NCBI GenBank assembly: GCA_030844895.1
Contig: JAUTDX010000519.1
Coordinates: forward strand, 53,024-117,023
Length of the DNA: 64,000 nt
Reading direction: 5' to 3'
Source: Ambrosia x helenae
Taxonomy: Eukaryota > Streptophyta > Magnoliopsida > Asterales > Asteraceae
A program made the translations under genes and the position numbers. Shown here piece after piece: positions 1 to 11,586 of the stretch; positions within the stretch are counted from its first letter, which is position 1; every line of letters starts with the position of its first letter. The notes under the pieces were generated by a model. It searched no databases, was not told the DNA's origin, and saw nothing but the letters and a program-made list of their open reading frames with translations.

Positions 1-777
1 AATTGGCATCAATGAGACAATGACTACTGGATAAGGTAGACAAAAACAGAACGAAAAAAACAGCCTTGGTTGATCAGAAAATTAAATCGAGACTCCGATG
101 AGCCAAGACTCGTCATCACTGCCTTCAAAACCCGAAAATCTTAACAAATTCAAGAACCTTACAGATAAGCTTACCTCATCATCATCGAATCAAACAGAAG
201 CCATCATATGAACAAAAAAGTTACGGCACAATTAAGCGAATCACATAAGATAAAGTAGAATTAATATGTTTGAGTGCCTCGCATGTTAACAGAAGTTGCC
301 CGGTGTTTGCAATGCTGTGAATGTTCGATCTGGATGCATGCCCAGATTAAGAAAGATTACCAATAAGTTGTTTTTTTTTCCTGCACATCACAAAATAGAT
401 ATATAAGAAAACAAAGGCGACAAATATAGAATCAAGAAATCAGTAGATGGGGTTGTAAATCCATCTGATCATATATGTTACATTTACTAAGCTCAAATTT
501 TAACATTTATGTATAGAACATAAATAAAGATTTGACAAAGATAATATTTTGAGAGAGTAGGCGATATATACATATAAACACAATCAGAAATAAATTTATA
601 CACATAAACAAAATACTCAAAGAGGATGAAACACATAACACAATCGCCTCTACAACAAATGGATCAGACAACAACCCTTCAACCATACCATCAATCCCTA
701 GTTTCTCACCAATTTATTTATTTCTTAATCAAATTTGACCCTATTTTTTTAGAGACTATATAAAAAGTTAAACTTAC

Positions 778-897
778 ATCAATTGAAATCAATGAAAGAC
801 GACCAGCATGATGGCACTTTTCAAGTTTGGAGACAAATCTCTTGCTATTGGAAACCTTTTCTGGTGTAACATACAATATTTTAAGGTCCCCTTCACC
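778..897 (-). pseudogene. Captured exon of a RecQ-like DNA helicase (RECQL2/WRN type)
   Basis: The minus strand reads GEGDLKILYVTPEKVSNSKR followed by a stretch with KLEKCHHAGRLSLISID. This matches plant RECQL2, an ATP-dependent 3'-5' helicase, at the segment just before the DEAH box. The open segment is 120 nt, with an acceptor AG at 899-898 and a donor GTAAGT at 777-772, so it is one intact exon with its splice sites. The following exon, starting EAHCCSQWGHDF in the family, was not found to the left, and no other RecQ exon was found to the right. It is therefore an isolated fragment and cannot give a helicase. Confidence 0.75.
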
Positions 898-953
898 CTT
901 TGTTTATTAAATAAAGAAATCAACTGATTATTACAAATAAAATATTACAGACA

Positions 954-1046
954 CATGCTTTCATACCCTATGCTAACTTGCAGCAAAGGTACCAAACATA
1001 TTTGACAGCGCATGCTTTCAAACCCTATGCTAGCTTGCAGCAAAGT
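954..1046. repeat. Short tandem duplication, period 57
   Basis: About 36 bases starting catgctttcataccctatgc recur 57 bases later with few changes. It lies in the intron-like spacer between the RecQ and ATPase fragments. Confidence 0.7.
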
Positions 1047-1277
1047 AACACCAGAAAGGAAATGTCAATAAAAACAAGAAAATAAAGTTTAAAGATATAT
1101 GTATGTTAGTCAAACTCATCCAGTAGCAGCAGTTATCGACCTCAACATAACTCCAAATTTACTTTCAACCAAATCCAATTTGTATATAGCTTCATGATAC
1201 TGGGCCAAACAATTATGATGGGCCAACATTGGTAAACGGGTTAGAAGTTTGTCTAACAGGTATTCATATAACTATAC

Positions 1278-1909
1278 CTCAAGGACATTAAGGATCTCAT
1301 ATGAAACATCTTCAACTTTCCAAATTTCTCAGCATGTGATGTGATTCACGAACATATACCATTGTAGGCGTACACCTGAATAGTTGAACTTATACGTTGT
1401 TTCAGAAAATTATACGTTAATGAACAAAATGATATACACTTATTTCAATAATACCTATAGAAAAAGAAACCAAAGTTCTTTGCAGCAGTAACTAAAGCAG
1501 CCTCCTCAGGCGATCCAGCTTGATGGCGTACACCTGAATAGTTGAACTTATACGTTGTTTCAGAAAATTATACGTTAATGAACAAAATGATATACACTTA
1601 TTTCAATAATACCTATAGAAAAAGAAACCAAAGTTCTTTGCAGCAGTAACTAAAGCAGCCTCCTCAGGCGATCCAGCTTGATATGTAATGTTATCTGGCG
1701 TTTCATCACTTACGTATGACATATAGCAAGGCATCTACAAGCAAGAAAAATGATCTTAATAAATGAAAATTTTACAAAAAAGAAAAGTTATAAATTAAAC
1801 TTTGTTATGAAATTAAATTACCTTGCACATATCGGTATTAGATGTATTCCTCCAAGCACCACACATTAGCCTAGCATCCTCAAAATCAAACCGATGAACA
1901 AATTTGAAG
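1278..1909 (-). pseudogene. Captured fragments of an ALA3-like P4-ATPase (phospholipid flippase)
   Basis: Three consecutive exon pieces read right to left on the minus strand. Piece 1 (about 1909-1822) gives FDFEDARLMCGAWRN and ends in a GT donor. Piece 2 (1734-1613) starts CLAICHT, hits a stop, then continues in another frame as [20 protein letters not shown] and [11 protein letters not shown] before a donor. Piece 3 (about 1340-1278) gives AEKFGK, then after a one-base loss VEDVSYEILNVLE. This order matches the nucleotide-binding region of plant ALA3 aminophospholipid ATPases. The internal deletion, stop and frameshift make it non-functional. Two local tandem duplications overlap it. The P-type phosphorylation motif and membrane segments are absent. 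Confidence 0.8.
1367..1682. repeat. Perfect 158-bp tandem duplication
   Basis: Bases 1367-1524 and 1525-1682 are identical by direct comparison. The unit includes the last part of ATPase piece 2 with its donor site and the start of the next intron. Identity implies a recent event. Confidence 0.95.
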
Positions 1910-2207
1910 GAAAAAAAGACCCTAATCGGAAAAATAGTAACAAGTCTGAGAAAAAAAAATATAAGAATAAAAAACTAATCTGAACATATACGAAAAACTA
2001 CCCTAATCTAAAAAGACCCATATCGGTATTAGATGTATTCCTCCAAGCACCACACATTAGCCTAGCATCCTCAAAATCAAACCGATGAACAAATTTGAAG
2101 GAAAAAAAAGACCCTAATCTGAAACATAGTAACAAGTCTGAGCAAAAAAAAATAAAGAAAAAAAAACTAATCTGAACATATACGAAAAACTACCCTAATC
2201 TAAAATT
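1828..2207. repeat. Imperfect tandem duplication, period 191
   Basis: The segment from 1828 (catatcggtattagatgtat) recurs at 2019 with small A-run differences. It duplicates ATPase piece 1 and the A-rich intron 5' of it. The second copy lacks the splice donor. Confidence 0.9.
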
Positions 2208-2845
2208 GAAATCCATGTAACCCGTATATTAACATCACAACGCCGAAACAAAGTTAAAATGAAGAAATATAAACTCACATTAGATCTAGAGAGGAAAAAC
2301 TACCATAATCTAAAGATCGAAAAAACCCTATTTCTCAATATTATTAATCGGTTATAAAAAAAAACCCTCTTTTTGTTAACCCAAAAAACAGATCCGAAAA
2401 TTTTTAATGTTTTCTGGATCGGAAACATAAAGCGGTGAATGTTCTTCAGATCTGTTAAGGAAATCGTAATATCGATTGAAGAAAGGCATTGAGATGGATT
2501 AAATTGAAGGTTGAAAAAAATGGTTTGAAGAATCAAAGAAATCTTGTTTGATACCTTTGTTTAGTCATCTTGCGGATGAGATGTTAGATCAGAAAATGGT
2601 GAACTCGGATTGGGGATCTACAAAATGAAAATGGTGAACTGAGATGGAAGGATTAGGGTTAAAGGAGAATGAGAAAGACAGACGTGAAAGGTGGTTGTCT
2701 GAGAAGAATGGACTAAAAAAAACGTTATTTATATGGAATAAGTTGGAGCTCCATGTTCAAATGTGGATACCTCATACTCTCTCTGAAGCCTTCATTCGAC
2801 CCGAGTGTACCTCAATTATTATATAGATAGATATAGATGTTCATA

Positions 2846-2875
2846 CTAGCTTTTATCCCGAGAGTGTCCCGGGTT
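2846..2875 (-). mobile_element. Helitron 3' terminus (second element, body to the right)
   Basis: The minus strand reads CCCGGGACACTCTCGGG, a 7-bp stem hairpin with one mismatch, then ATAAAAG and CTAG, followed by T. This is the plant Helitron 3' end signature. It sits 8 bases from the 5' end of the neighbouring element, and both ends share an ACACTCGGG-like string, suggesting head-to-tail insertion of one family. The 5' end was not located. Bases 2876-3230 hold nothing recognisable. Confidence 0.5.
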
Positions 2876-3230
2876 GAAAAATATAACCATTCTAATAATA
2901 CTAATAGTAATAATTATTAATCTTGTAATTAAATAAATAAAAAATAACCTTGTTATAAGGTGACACCATGTTTTTCATGTTGCGCGATTCTTTCTCCTAG
3001 CTTCTCTTGATGAGGTACACATATAACATGGTACGTTTCAGTTACAAATAAATAAAGAATGTTTTAACCAACTGATTTTCTAGGTTGTCCTTTCTTATTT
3101 TCCATCAACTTTATACGATGTCAGCTTAAAAAGATGCTTCCAAGATCTCGTTTAGTTATGTAACTATTTAATAATCTCTATCAGTTTAATATGCATTTGG
3201 TGATGAAAGATACTGAAGCTATTTACTTTA

Positions 3231-4840
3231 GTTTTTTTTTTTTTTAACGGCCAAACAAACTATATTAAAAACGCCAACAAGATGCTAGCAAAGAAGTCCG
3301 GGGATACAACCGAAAATAAACGACAACGACAAAAAACACACAGACAAACCACAGCCACCCCACAAATTATCCCATCTTTGTCGCGTCGAATCTACCCCAC
3401 GACTCCCAAGTCATATCCGACATCTTCCCTCTATTTGTGATCCAAAGGTAGCTCATTATCTTTATCTCGTCAAGAACATTCCGCACCACTACCGGCTTCT
3501 GACTATGGACGAGCCCGTTCCTCGCTTTCCATAAGCTCCAGAATGTGGTAAGGACGACCCCATGAAACGCCTTTCTAGCACGCGGATTAGATTTGGCCGT
3601 TTTGTAAGACAGCAAAAGATCCCGAACGTGAAAGGCAAAACAATTAGGTTACCTGGCACCATGAGAAAATCCGCGCCCACACCTCCAACGCCACCGGGCA
3701 GCCTGTGAACAGGTGCTCGGCAGACTCAACATAAATCTCACACAATCGGCAAAACGGGAACTCAACAGCAATATTCCTGTGGGCTAACGCTTCAGCAGTC
3801 GGAAGGCGATCATGAAACGCGCCGCCATGCCACGATGCTCACTTTCTTTGGTACCCAATTACACCACTCAAACAAAACATCCGGAACATGATTCGTCGCC
3901 TCAACAAGACACTTTTTTATCAATCTTACCTGGAAACAGCCCGAACCATCCATTTGCGCCGCCCACGAATCAGCAGAAGCAGAGATCTGGACACCAGCGA
4001 GTAGCAGCAACAGATCTTGCAGCTGCATTTGTTCTTCAGCAGTGAAAGCAGCCCTCTTCCACACTCCCAAAAAAAACTGAATAACCTGCGCATCAGACCG
4101 CACCCTGTCCGCAACGGACAAGATTTAAATTTTTCCAACTCGAACAATAAAGGAAACGAGTGCTGCAGCAGATCGTCGGCTATCCACCAATCTGTCCAGA
4201 AACTGATGTTTGACCCGCAACCCAACTTCGCTTTAATCAACTTGTGGGGCTGGATATTAAAATTCTTTAGCAGCTTAGGGACTGCTGAGATCTGTTTCCA
4301 CGAGCCAGAGAACGACATCTTAACTGGGATGCAGTACCAACCTCTACCGCCTCCGTGAATCGCCCAGATTACCTTTCTCCAAAGGTCGTTTGGTCCGTTT
4401 TAAACCGCCACCAACCATTTGGATAAAAGGCTCAAGTTTGCATCCCTTAGGGCACCCAACCCATACCCCCATAATGAACCGGTTTCACCACTTTTTCCCA
4501 AGCCATCCAGCTTAATTTATCGACTATCGTCAGTCCCCCCCCCCCCCCAAAAAAACTTTCGACGAATCCGCTCCAGAATTTCTATCACTTTAATGGGTGC
4601 CCGAAACAGCGAAAAGAAGTACAATGGAATGGAGCTTAAAACCGACTTTAAAAGAGTGATTCGCCCCCCATATGAAAGACATTTAGCCTTCCACGATGAC
4701 AGCCGCTTCTTTAATTTCTCTACGACCGGGTCCCAATTCTTTACAAGATTCATATTAGTAGCTATCGGAACCCCAAGGTGAGTAAAGGGAAAGCACCATG
4801 CGAACAGTGATATCCGATGTTGATTATTAAAATAGATTAG
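3231..4840 (-). mobile_element. 5'-truncated LINE (L1-like non-LTR retrotransposon)
   Basis: The minus-strand translation gives the 3' part of a plant LINE ORF2. It has PFTHLGVPIATNMNLVKNWD and LSSWKAKCLSYGGRITLLKS at 4810-4640, the region after the reverse transcriptase catalytic core, and a C-terminal zf-RVT-like region with FWSLWKARN at 3615-3367. The frame breaks several times, and a run of about 14 C lies near 4534-4547. A T-run at 3230-3245 on the plus strand is the poly(A) tail. The endonuclease domain and the YxDD core are absent. No target duplication was identified. Confidence 0.85.
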
Positions 4841-5468
4841 GATTTGTTATTCAGAAAGGGGTTGGCGGCGTAGCTTGTTGCCCGCTATCTTGATGTAGTT
4901 TTTTTAATCATGGAATAAAATAAATTAATATTTAATCTAAAAAAAATTATATCTTCTTCTTATCATAATGACTATTAAGGTTTAGTGTATTGGTCTATAC
5001 CGGCTAAACCAGGAGCATATCAATAACCAGCCTGAAGGTTGGAAGGGTTTTAACTAGGGTTTTTTATGGTTCAGTTACAACAGTGAAACTATTCAAATCG
5101 TCATAGGTTTGGTTAACAGTTTATATAAAAAACTGGCCGTATAAAAGCGGACCAGCTGTAAGATTAATAAATTGTGTTTTAAAAAATTTATATAAGGTTT
5201 AATTATTTATTTGTGGATTTAGTCTTAGATTTAATTTAAAAGTTAAAGTAAATTTTAACTGGGCTAAGTTACCATTGAACTTCAATGTGGGCCTCCTCTA
5301 TTTTACGTTGACCTCATGTCACTAAAAGACACTAAATTGCACGTAATTTATTTATTTTTTTCTTCTAGTTTTGGCTATGTAGAACAATACAATTCCATGA
5401 TTATATTTTATGATATAAAATAATAAGCCATCCAGCCTTGAAATTTGGCTGAGAATAAACCACCTTTA
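4841..5468. other. Intergenic, short dispersed repeat only
   Basis: No gene seen. Bases 4859-4910 (around gcttgttgcccgctatcttg) recur in inverted form near 44612-44660 inside another gene's intron, so they belong to a dispersed short element, possibly a SINE tail. The rest is AT-rich. Confidence 0.5.
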
Positions 5469-5689
5469 CCCAGAAATAATGTTGCAAAACAAGGCCGAGT
5501 TGACTGATTACTCCCCGAGTACTCGCTCCAGGGTAGATCGCCGAGTAAAGCCGAGTTGGCCGATTACTCCGAGTATTCCTTGCAGAGGCCGATTTGACCC
5601 CCGAGTACTCCCCCGATTAATCCGAGTACTCGCTCCAGGGTGGTCGCCGAGTACAAGCCCAAACCGAGTTTTGCAACACTGCCCAGAAA
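5469..5689. mobile_element. hAT-type MITE, 205 bp
   Basis: An identical 8-bp target duplication CCCAGAAA lies at 5469-5476 and 5682-5689. The terminal inverted repeats are taatgttgcaaaac and gttttgcaacactg, matching the CAGTGTTGCAAAAC ends of plant hAT elements. The interior is a GC-rich array of CCGAGTACTCG-like units. No coding capacity. Confidence 0.92.
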
Positions 5690-7105
5690 AGAAATCAAAA
5701 TCGGCCTTCTTCTTTTACTAAACAACTTAAGGAGAAATTAGAAATATAGTGAGATCATTAGCATGATAAACCTGAAACCAAACCGTTAGTAATCGTTCGG
5801 TTTTAGTTTTAAATAGCTCGGTATCAATTTTCTATTTTCAAAATTGTTACTAAAGGTTTGGCTCAAGGTTGAACCTAAAAACCGTTGAAACATAACTGTG
5901 AACATTAAGTGTGAGTGAAAGAACTCAATATCCGTTGATGAATTAAATTACTAATATTGAGTAAAATTATAAAAAATAGTAATTATTATAATAATATAAA
6001 TATATAACTTGGATCGGTATGCGACACTTTCCTTAACATTTAAACTAGTTATTTGTTTTACATTTTGCATTGACATTACAACAGGATGGGAGTTTAAGGT
6101 TTTTTAGCTTAAATGGTTTACCATAAAGATATATGGTACATTGAAAGACTGAGCATGTTTAAAAAAAAGGTTTAAAATATGCGCCATAACATAAAGTTCT
6201 ATGAGAAATACTTGAAAACATTGTGGGCTTCTTAATTTATTGTATTTTAGTGTGAAAACGAACATAAATTTTGGCATAATGAGTCAAAAGGAGTGAAGTG
6301 CAACTAGTAAAAGGAGAGCAGCTAGATTACCTTTACTCCCTTAGTGCAACCCTTCATAAATTATATAAAAAAATAAAATTATAATAAAAGTACATTGCTA
6401 GACATTTGCCGGGTAATAATTATAATTAGAAAACAATAAAAACGCCTTGCGAGAGTCTAAATTTTATGACAACCGAACTTGTATTGACCCACGCCTGTTT
6501 TGCTCATAACTTGCTTAGCCAGGTACCGGACATACCTCTCTGTTTTCATTGGCTTAGTGATGGAGAGGCGACCTTTTTTATCCCCATTAAATGGCTAGTA
6601 AGTCACTTTTTACTGGAGACAGGTCATAATATCATACTGTAGGAAAGCGGTCTGCAGACTCGGATAAAAGAATGACAGCAAAACATACATATTCAAAGTA
6701 CACCATAAAAAATGTGAATACAACAAATCAATTGCAGACTAAGAGTTAAGACTACAAGTAACAAAGAAAAGACCCAAGTCCATAATAGCAGCACCGGCAT
6801 GTTTTAAGCTCTACAAACATAATTCATAATAACCAACCGCAATTCACCTTGGACACCACCATATGCTTCCTCAAGCAAAGAATGCACACCCACAACCACC
6901 AACTTTCTTATATAAAAAACTTAATAAGACTACGTATTGTATAAGTTTCTATAAATAATCCTTAATATCCAAAGATCCTCCATGCAGTAATACATCAAGA
7001 AGTTCAGGTTTCATTCCATTTACCTTCTGCGGCCACTGCAACCCTGCTCAGAAACAACATCCATGGTGTTCATCAACTGTTTTCTGGGCAGTTCAATGAC
7101 CACTC
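5690..7105. other. Intergenic and probable 3' UTR of the small membrane protein gene
   Basis: No gene or repeat was recognised in 5690-6900. The stretch just left of 7106 is probably the 3' untranslated region of the minus-strand gene. A purine-rich A/T background dominates. Confidence 0.4.
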
Positions 7106-8642
7106 TCACAGTTTCCATGCTGCACACCAAGTACAAACCATTAATCCTTGTGAATTTTAAAATATAAACATGTTTTTAAGTTTTTCTCATAAAAATGTTT
7201 TACTTTTTTGTAGGTCTTGTTCTGGTTTGACATTTTACAGCCAAACACGAACCAATACAAATACGGTCCTAACGAGACAACTCAAGAGTAATAATAATGA
7301 TTATATGGTAAAATGCAAAATACAGTCTTAATGTTCTATAATACTGGAACTAGATGACTGAACAACTCAGTTTTAAATTCAAAATATCTCTCTATGCCAA
7401 ATTGCTTAATTCATATCAATTTGTCAAAACAAGCAAATGATGTAGAATATCAATACTTAATTCAGGAAAATAATCACGTATCAACAAAAGTAAAGTCGAC
7501 GAAGACTCGAAGACAGAGCAGAGATATGTGAAGTATGATTATCTCAATCATAATCAAGATCCTCTTGCTGAGGCTCCCTCAGGCACGCGCCTAGGCGCAC
7601 TTTTCAGGCCCAACGTGGCCTTCTCGCATCACTTCAAAAGCCCCACTTTCAGGCCCTCGGTGTAGTTTTTCAGGCCAAATTCTGGCCAAAAATTGTCTAA
7701 ACAGGTCCGTAACAATTATACCAGCCCTAAACAAACCTGGATTCAGCTTAAACTAGCCATAAACAAACCCTAAAACATGTCTAAAACCCCTAAAAATTGT
7801 ATTTTTACGTGCATTCAACAACTATGATCAAGAGTAGAATGTAATCTTCTATATATATAGTTATGTATAAGGTGTAAAACAAACAAACACACAAACGAAC
7901 CAGCTAACTGTAAGTCTGTAACAATATCTATATAACAGACTGCAACTAACTGTAACAAACATCAATATCAGACTACAACTAACTGTAACAAACATCTATA
8001 TCAGACTACAACCAACTTGTAACAATATCTATAACAGACTACAACTAACTGTAACAACATCTATAACAGACTACAACCAACTGTAAAATATCTATAACAG
8101 ACTACAACTAACTGTAACAATATCTATAACAGACTACAACTAACTGTAACAACATCTATAACAGACTACAACCAACTGTAAAATATCTATAACAGACTAC
8201 AACTAACTGTAACAACATCTATAACAGACTACAACCAACTGTAAAATATCTATAACAGACTACAACTAACTGTAACAAACATCTATAACAGACTACAACT
8301 AACTGTAACAAACATCTATAACAGACTTATAACTAACTGTAACAATATCTATAACAGACTACAACTAACTAATGCAAGGAGTGAAAATAATCTCTACAAT
8401 AATCCATGAACTAAAAAACTTAATACAAACAACAACGAAACCGTACCAGGAACGCGTTTTCTAGGTGAAGATGGAGGCAAAATATGACAAAAAATAGCAC
8501 GGCCAAGCATAGACAAAGTGGAAACAATCCCAGCCACATAAAACAACATAACTAACCCAAGCACCCACGGCATCAACAAAAACCCTATAATAAACGTTAT
8601 CGAACCACACAACATCAAGGCCAAGGATATCCCTAACAACAT
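7106..8642 (-). CDS. Small two-exon plant membrane protein (69 aa)
   Basis: Exon 1 is 8642-8447 and exon 2 is 7119-7106, giving 69 residues. The donor CCTG/GTACGG and the acceptor TGTGCAG/CATGG join as RVP-AWKL-stop. The protein starts MLLGISLALMLCGSITFIIG and has two hydrophobic segments, about residues 1-22 and 25-48, then AIFCH and a Ser/Pro/Arg-rich tail. I recall similar small uncharacterised plant proteins ending in PAWK, which is why I chose this splice. Function is unknown; an endomembrane protein is an inference. The start is the first ATG in a frame open for about 200 nt upstream, with no earlier ATG. A 22-residue upstream ORF-like reading lies in another frame. The 1.3-kb intron carries a minisatellite. 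Confidence 0.75.
7880..8375. repeat. Minisatellite, about 31-bp unit, 14-16 copies
   Basis: Units such as tctataacagactacaacta followed by actgtaacaa repeat from about 7910 to 8370. Spacing is 29-34 bp with small indels. The array lies inside the intron of the small membrane protein gene, so copy number could vary without touching the coding sequence. Confidence 0.9.
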
Positions 8643-9490
8643 CGAGGCGAATCCCGCCGGAGTTATCTGAGACGGCGGTGGCTGCCTCCGTGAAACCTCG
8701 CCGGAAAAGTGAGCCGGTAGCGGAGGATAACGGATTAAGTTGAGGATTAAAGCGGATAAGTCGTGGAAAACCCTAGATTGTTGATCTTGGTGATGGTGAA
8801 GTTTTGTTGTTGTTGTCTTGTTATTATGTTGTTTAGATCTAATAGAAAATTAGTCGTCATCACGAATTAGGTAATAAAAAGGGAATTGTTGGTGTTGATA
8901 TTGGATTACATCAGAAGTAGTGAAGAAGATCGAAATATAGGAAGATTTGAAGAGTTCAAGTTACGATTTGGAAGGAAAAAAGTTTGGGGAATTTATGGAG
9001 TTGGAACAAGATAACGTAAAATATATGAATAAGTTTGGTACAGGTTTAGTCCCTTTGCTATTCACCAAACTTCAGGTTTAGCTCCTAATATTATTTTTGT
9101 TTTATTAATTTGTTGTTTACTTGATTGGCTTTCTTATCTCTAGCGTAAACTCTACAAAATGGTGTTCGCAATTGGAGCCCCTCTCACGCACGCCACTGCA
9201 TTCATACCAGCCATTTTGGCTCCTGGGCAGTGTTTCATGGCGTTAACATTTGAGTTGGACTGTGGGGATAGCCCACACCATTCTACCTAATCAACGATGT
9301 CCTCTAGGTCACGCGCTTTTGGTATCTAGACATTAGAAATCAGATGAAAATGTAAAAGAATGTTATTACTTATTAAAATATTACAATTTTCCCGACTTTA
9401 ACAATAGAAGTTGTAACGTAATTTATATGTGTCTTAGATCTTGCCAATAACTTTACTATTTGTGAGATTTTACTGAGTATAAATGTTATT
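8643..9490 (-). promoter_or_regulatory. 5' UTR and promoter region of the small membrane protein gene
   Basis: GC-richer leader from 8643 to about 8830, then AT-rich DNA. No clear TATA box position can be fixed. Bases 9040-9490 contain no recognised feature. Confidence 0.35.
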
Positions 9491-9860
9491 GTTGTATTTA
9501 GGGATGAGCATCCGGTCCCGAATACCGATCCCGAACCGAAAAAAATACCGATCCCGTACCGAACCGATACCGAACCGAGGGTGTTCGGTATCGGTATCGG
9601 TACCCATATTTTGGGATTTTCGGTTTCGGTATTATCGGTATCGGTACAGGATCGGTATCGGTTCGGTATTTTAAGGTAAAATACCGATACCACACCGATA
9701 CCACACCCGTACCGTACCGATACCGAACCGATACCGATACCGTACCGGTATAATCGGTATCGGTATCGGTATTGGGTTTTTTGGATTTTCGGGATCGGTA
9801 TTGTCGGGATCGGTATCGGTTCGGTACCGATCCCGTACCGAGCTCATCCCTAGTTGTATT
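9491..9860. mobile_element. hAT-type MITE, 354 bp, built of CGGTAT repeats
   Basis: The 8-bp target duplication GTTGTATT lies at 9491-9498 and 9853-9860. The terminal inverted repeats are tagggatgagc and gctcatcccta. The interior is a self-complementary array of ccgataccgaa/cggtatcggta units. Open frames on both strands here encode only YRYRSGT-like low-complexity peptides and are not genes. Confidence 0.92.
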
Positions 9861-10924
9861 ATAACTCACAAGCGTTTAGTTTTTATTGGTTATGGCTAGG
9901 CTAGTTTTCTATAGTCGATATGGAGTGACATGATCTTACTTGAATCAACCATTTGATGTTTACCGTTAAATACTTTATCAGTTGGCACACTTGGCTTACA
10001 TTCGAGTTCATTTAGCTCAATGTCTAGTTGCTGGCCATTTAAATATTCATCTAGCATTGTAGCTCATAAGAATAAGATGTATTGAAAAGCCAAGAAGTTG
10101 AAAAATGACAAAAATCTTAAAAAACAATCAAATTTGAATCAAGAAAGCATACAAGATATATTGGTGTAACCAAAGTGGAACTTAATGAATACTATAAGGA
10201 CTTAAATTTATGGTTTTCAAAGGCAAACTGGATTGGATAAGGAGCGTGGGTAAACGCGCCAGTCATGTTGGACAGTTGGAGCAATGTCGGTGATAGTGGA
10301 TGACGTTGAACCTTATCTAACTTCACCCTTCAGTTATGATCGATCGTCGCACTACGGTAGCGCGTGCGATGTAAATGGATAACCGTCGCTTTTGCTTTTT
10401 TATATGTTACCAAAACTAGAGTCAAAAGTATACATTTATTCAGTTGTCTACATGCGGCTACACGGGAAGAATTTGAAGAGCAGCAATCTTAAACTTGCAA
10501 GTTAAAAAATAAATAAAAAAAGTAAAGTAGAGGGGTAGTTCGTGTTGTTTTTTAAATTCTGGAAATCAACTATAAGAAGTTACTCGGTCCAAATTTTTAT
10601 GAATAGAACTTTAACCTATGCTTTTTGTAATTTGTAGCATCTATACATTCGGAACAGTTGCGAAGCACGATTTTTTCCAGGAGGCCGAAAATCACTGGAC
10701 ACTTAAAATGGTAGACGCCAAATTCAATACGTATAAAGTTTTCGAAAGAAAACACGTAAATTACACTACAATGCAAAAAAAACGACGGGGCTGGGGCACC
10801 TCCCGGCCACGACTATCCTTCGTCCATATTTTTGAAAACATCTTGACTTAACTTTACAAATTACATAAGTTCAGATTTAATGTATTATTACAAACATTTA
10901 GACTCTTTATGTAGTTCCTCATTC
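9861..10924. other. Intergenic, nothing recognised
   Basis: No gene, TIR pair or known repeat was seen. An open frame at 10618-10851 has no recognisable domain and no splice context. Confidence 0.4.
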
Positions 10925-11285
10925 TTAGAGTATCCATAAACCATGGTAATGCCTCTAGACCATTTCAAACCGTCACGTCATCATGCTACATCATTCCAAA
11001 TCACAACTCTTTCAAATTCACTTTTTCCCTCCAACCGTAAACCATTTCAAACCTTCACCATATTACCTACTTTTCATTTTATTTAATGTATACCCCTACA
11101 TAAAAAAAAGAACTTTTTTATTTAATCATAAAAAGTACATTTGGGGCCCCTCTTTTTCAGTTTTGGACCGGTCCGCTCTAGCAGACCAAACCCTCACCGG
11201 ACTACTCCTCCAATAGGTTTGGGAAATTGACGGTCCGTCTGACTCCACCAGACGCTACAGTTGGAGGCCATTGGAGATTCTCTTA
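10925..11285. mobile_element. Tourist-like (PIF/Harbinger) MITE
   Basis: TTA target duplications lie at 10925-10927 and 11283-11285. The inverted ends are gagtatccataaaccatgg and ccattggagattctc. Non-coding. Confidence 0.6.
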
Positions 11286-11586
11286 GGACATCACCAATAG
11301 GGTTTTTAGGGAGGTTTTTAGTGATGGGTTGGAGGTTTTTGGTAGATGTATTATTGTGGGGTGGTTTTTAGATGAAGTTTTTAGTAGAGGTTTGTCACCA
11401 CAAACCTCTAAAAATCTAAATTTTTGCAGAGGTGGGTTCGGGTTCGGGTAGGGGATTTTATAAATGTAAAAGGTGGTGATGATGTGACAATGTTTTTTAG
11501 GGGTTTTTGGATTTTCTTATTGGGTGAGTTTTCAGTGTTTTTGAAGAATAAGTATTTTTCAGATGTGACAGCTGGCTGAACATGTT

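Larger units (their letters stand above)
1..2837 (-). mobile_element. Helitron candidate carrying host exon fragments (5' end at 2837)
   Basis: On the minus strand a TC dinucleotide at 2837-2836, preceded by A, opens TCTATATCTATCTATATAAT, a typical plant Helitron 5' end. Downstream on the same strand lie spliced fragments of a P4-ATPase (1909-1278) and a RecQ helicase (897-778), both in the element's sense orientation. Capture of several unrelated genes in one orientation, introns kept, is characteristic of Helitrons. No 3' end (hairpin plus CTAG) was found, so it would lie left of the window. A Pack-type TIR element is the alternative. A coding-like stretch at 1127-1236 (minus) was not identified. 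Bases 1-777 and 2210-2830 show no gene. Confidence 0.5.

Noticed and set aside
1127..1236. Minus-strand coding-like stretch (AQYHEAIYKLDLVESKFGVM)
   Set aside because: It looks conserved, but I could not place it in a family and found no splice donor, so it is mentioned only under the element.
2644..2826. 60-residue plus-strand frame
   Set aside because: No domain, lies at the Helitron edge, and no splice or homology support.
9373..9869. Overlapping open frames on both strands around 9.4-9.9 kb
   Set aside because: They encode YRYRSGT-type low-complexity peptides produced by the CGGTATC array of a MITE bounded by an 8-bp target duplication.
10618..10851. 77-residue plus-strand frame
   Set aside because: No recognisable motif. 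An isolated frame of this length is expected by chance.
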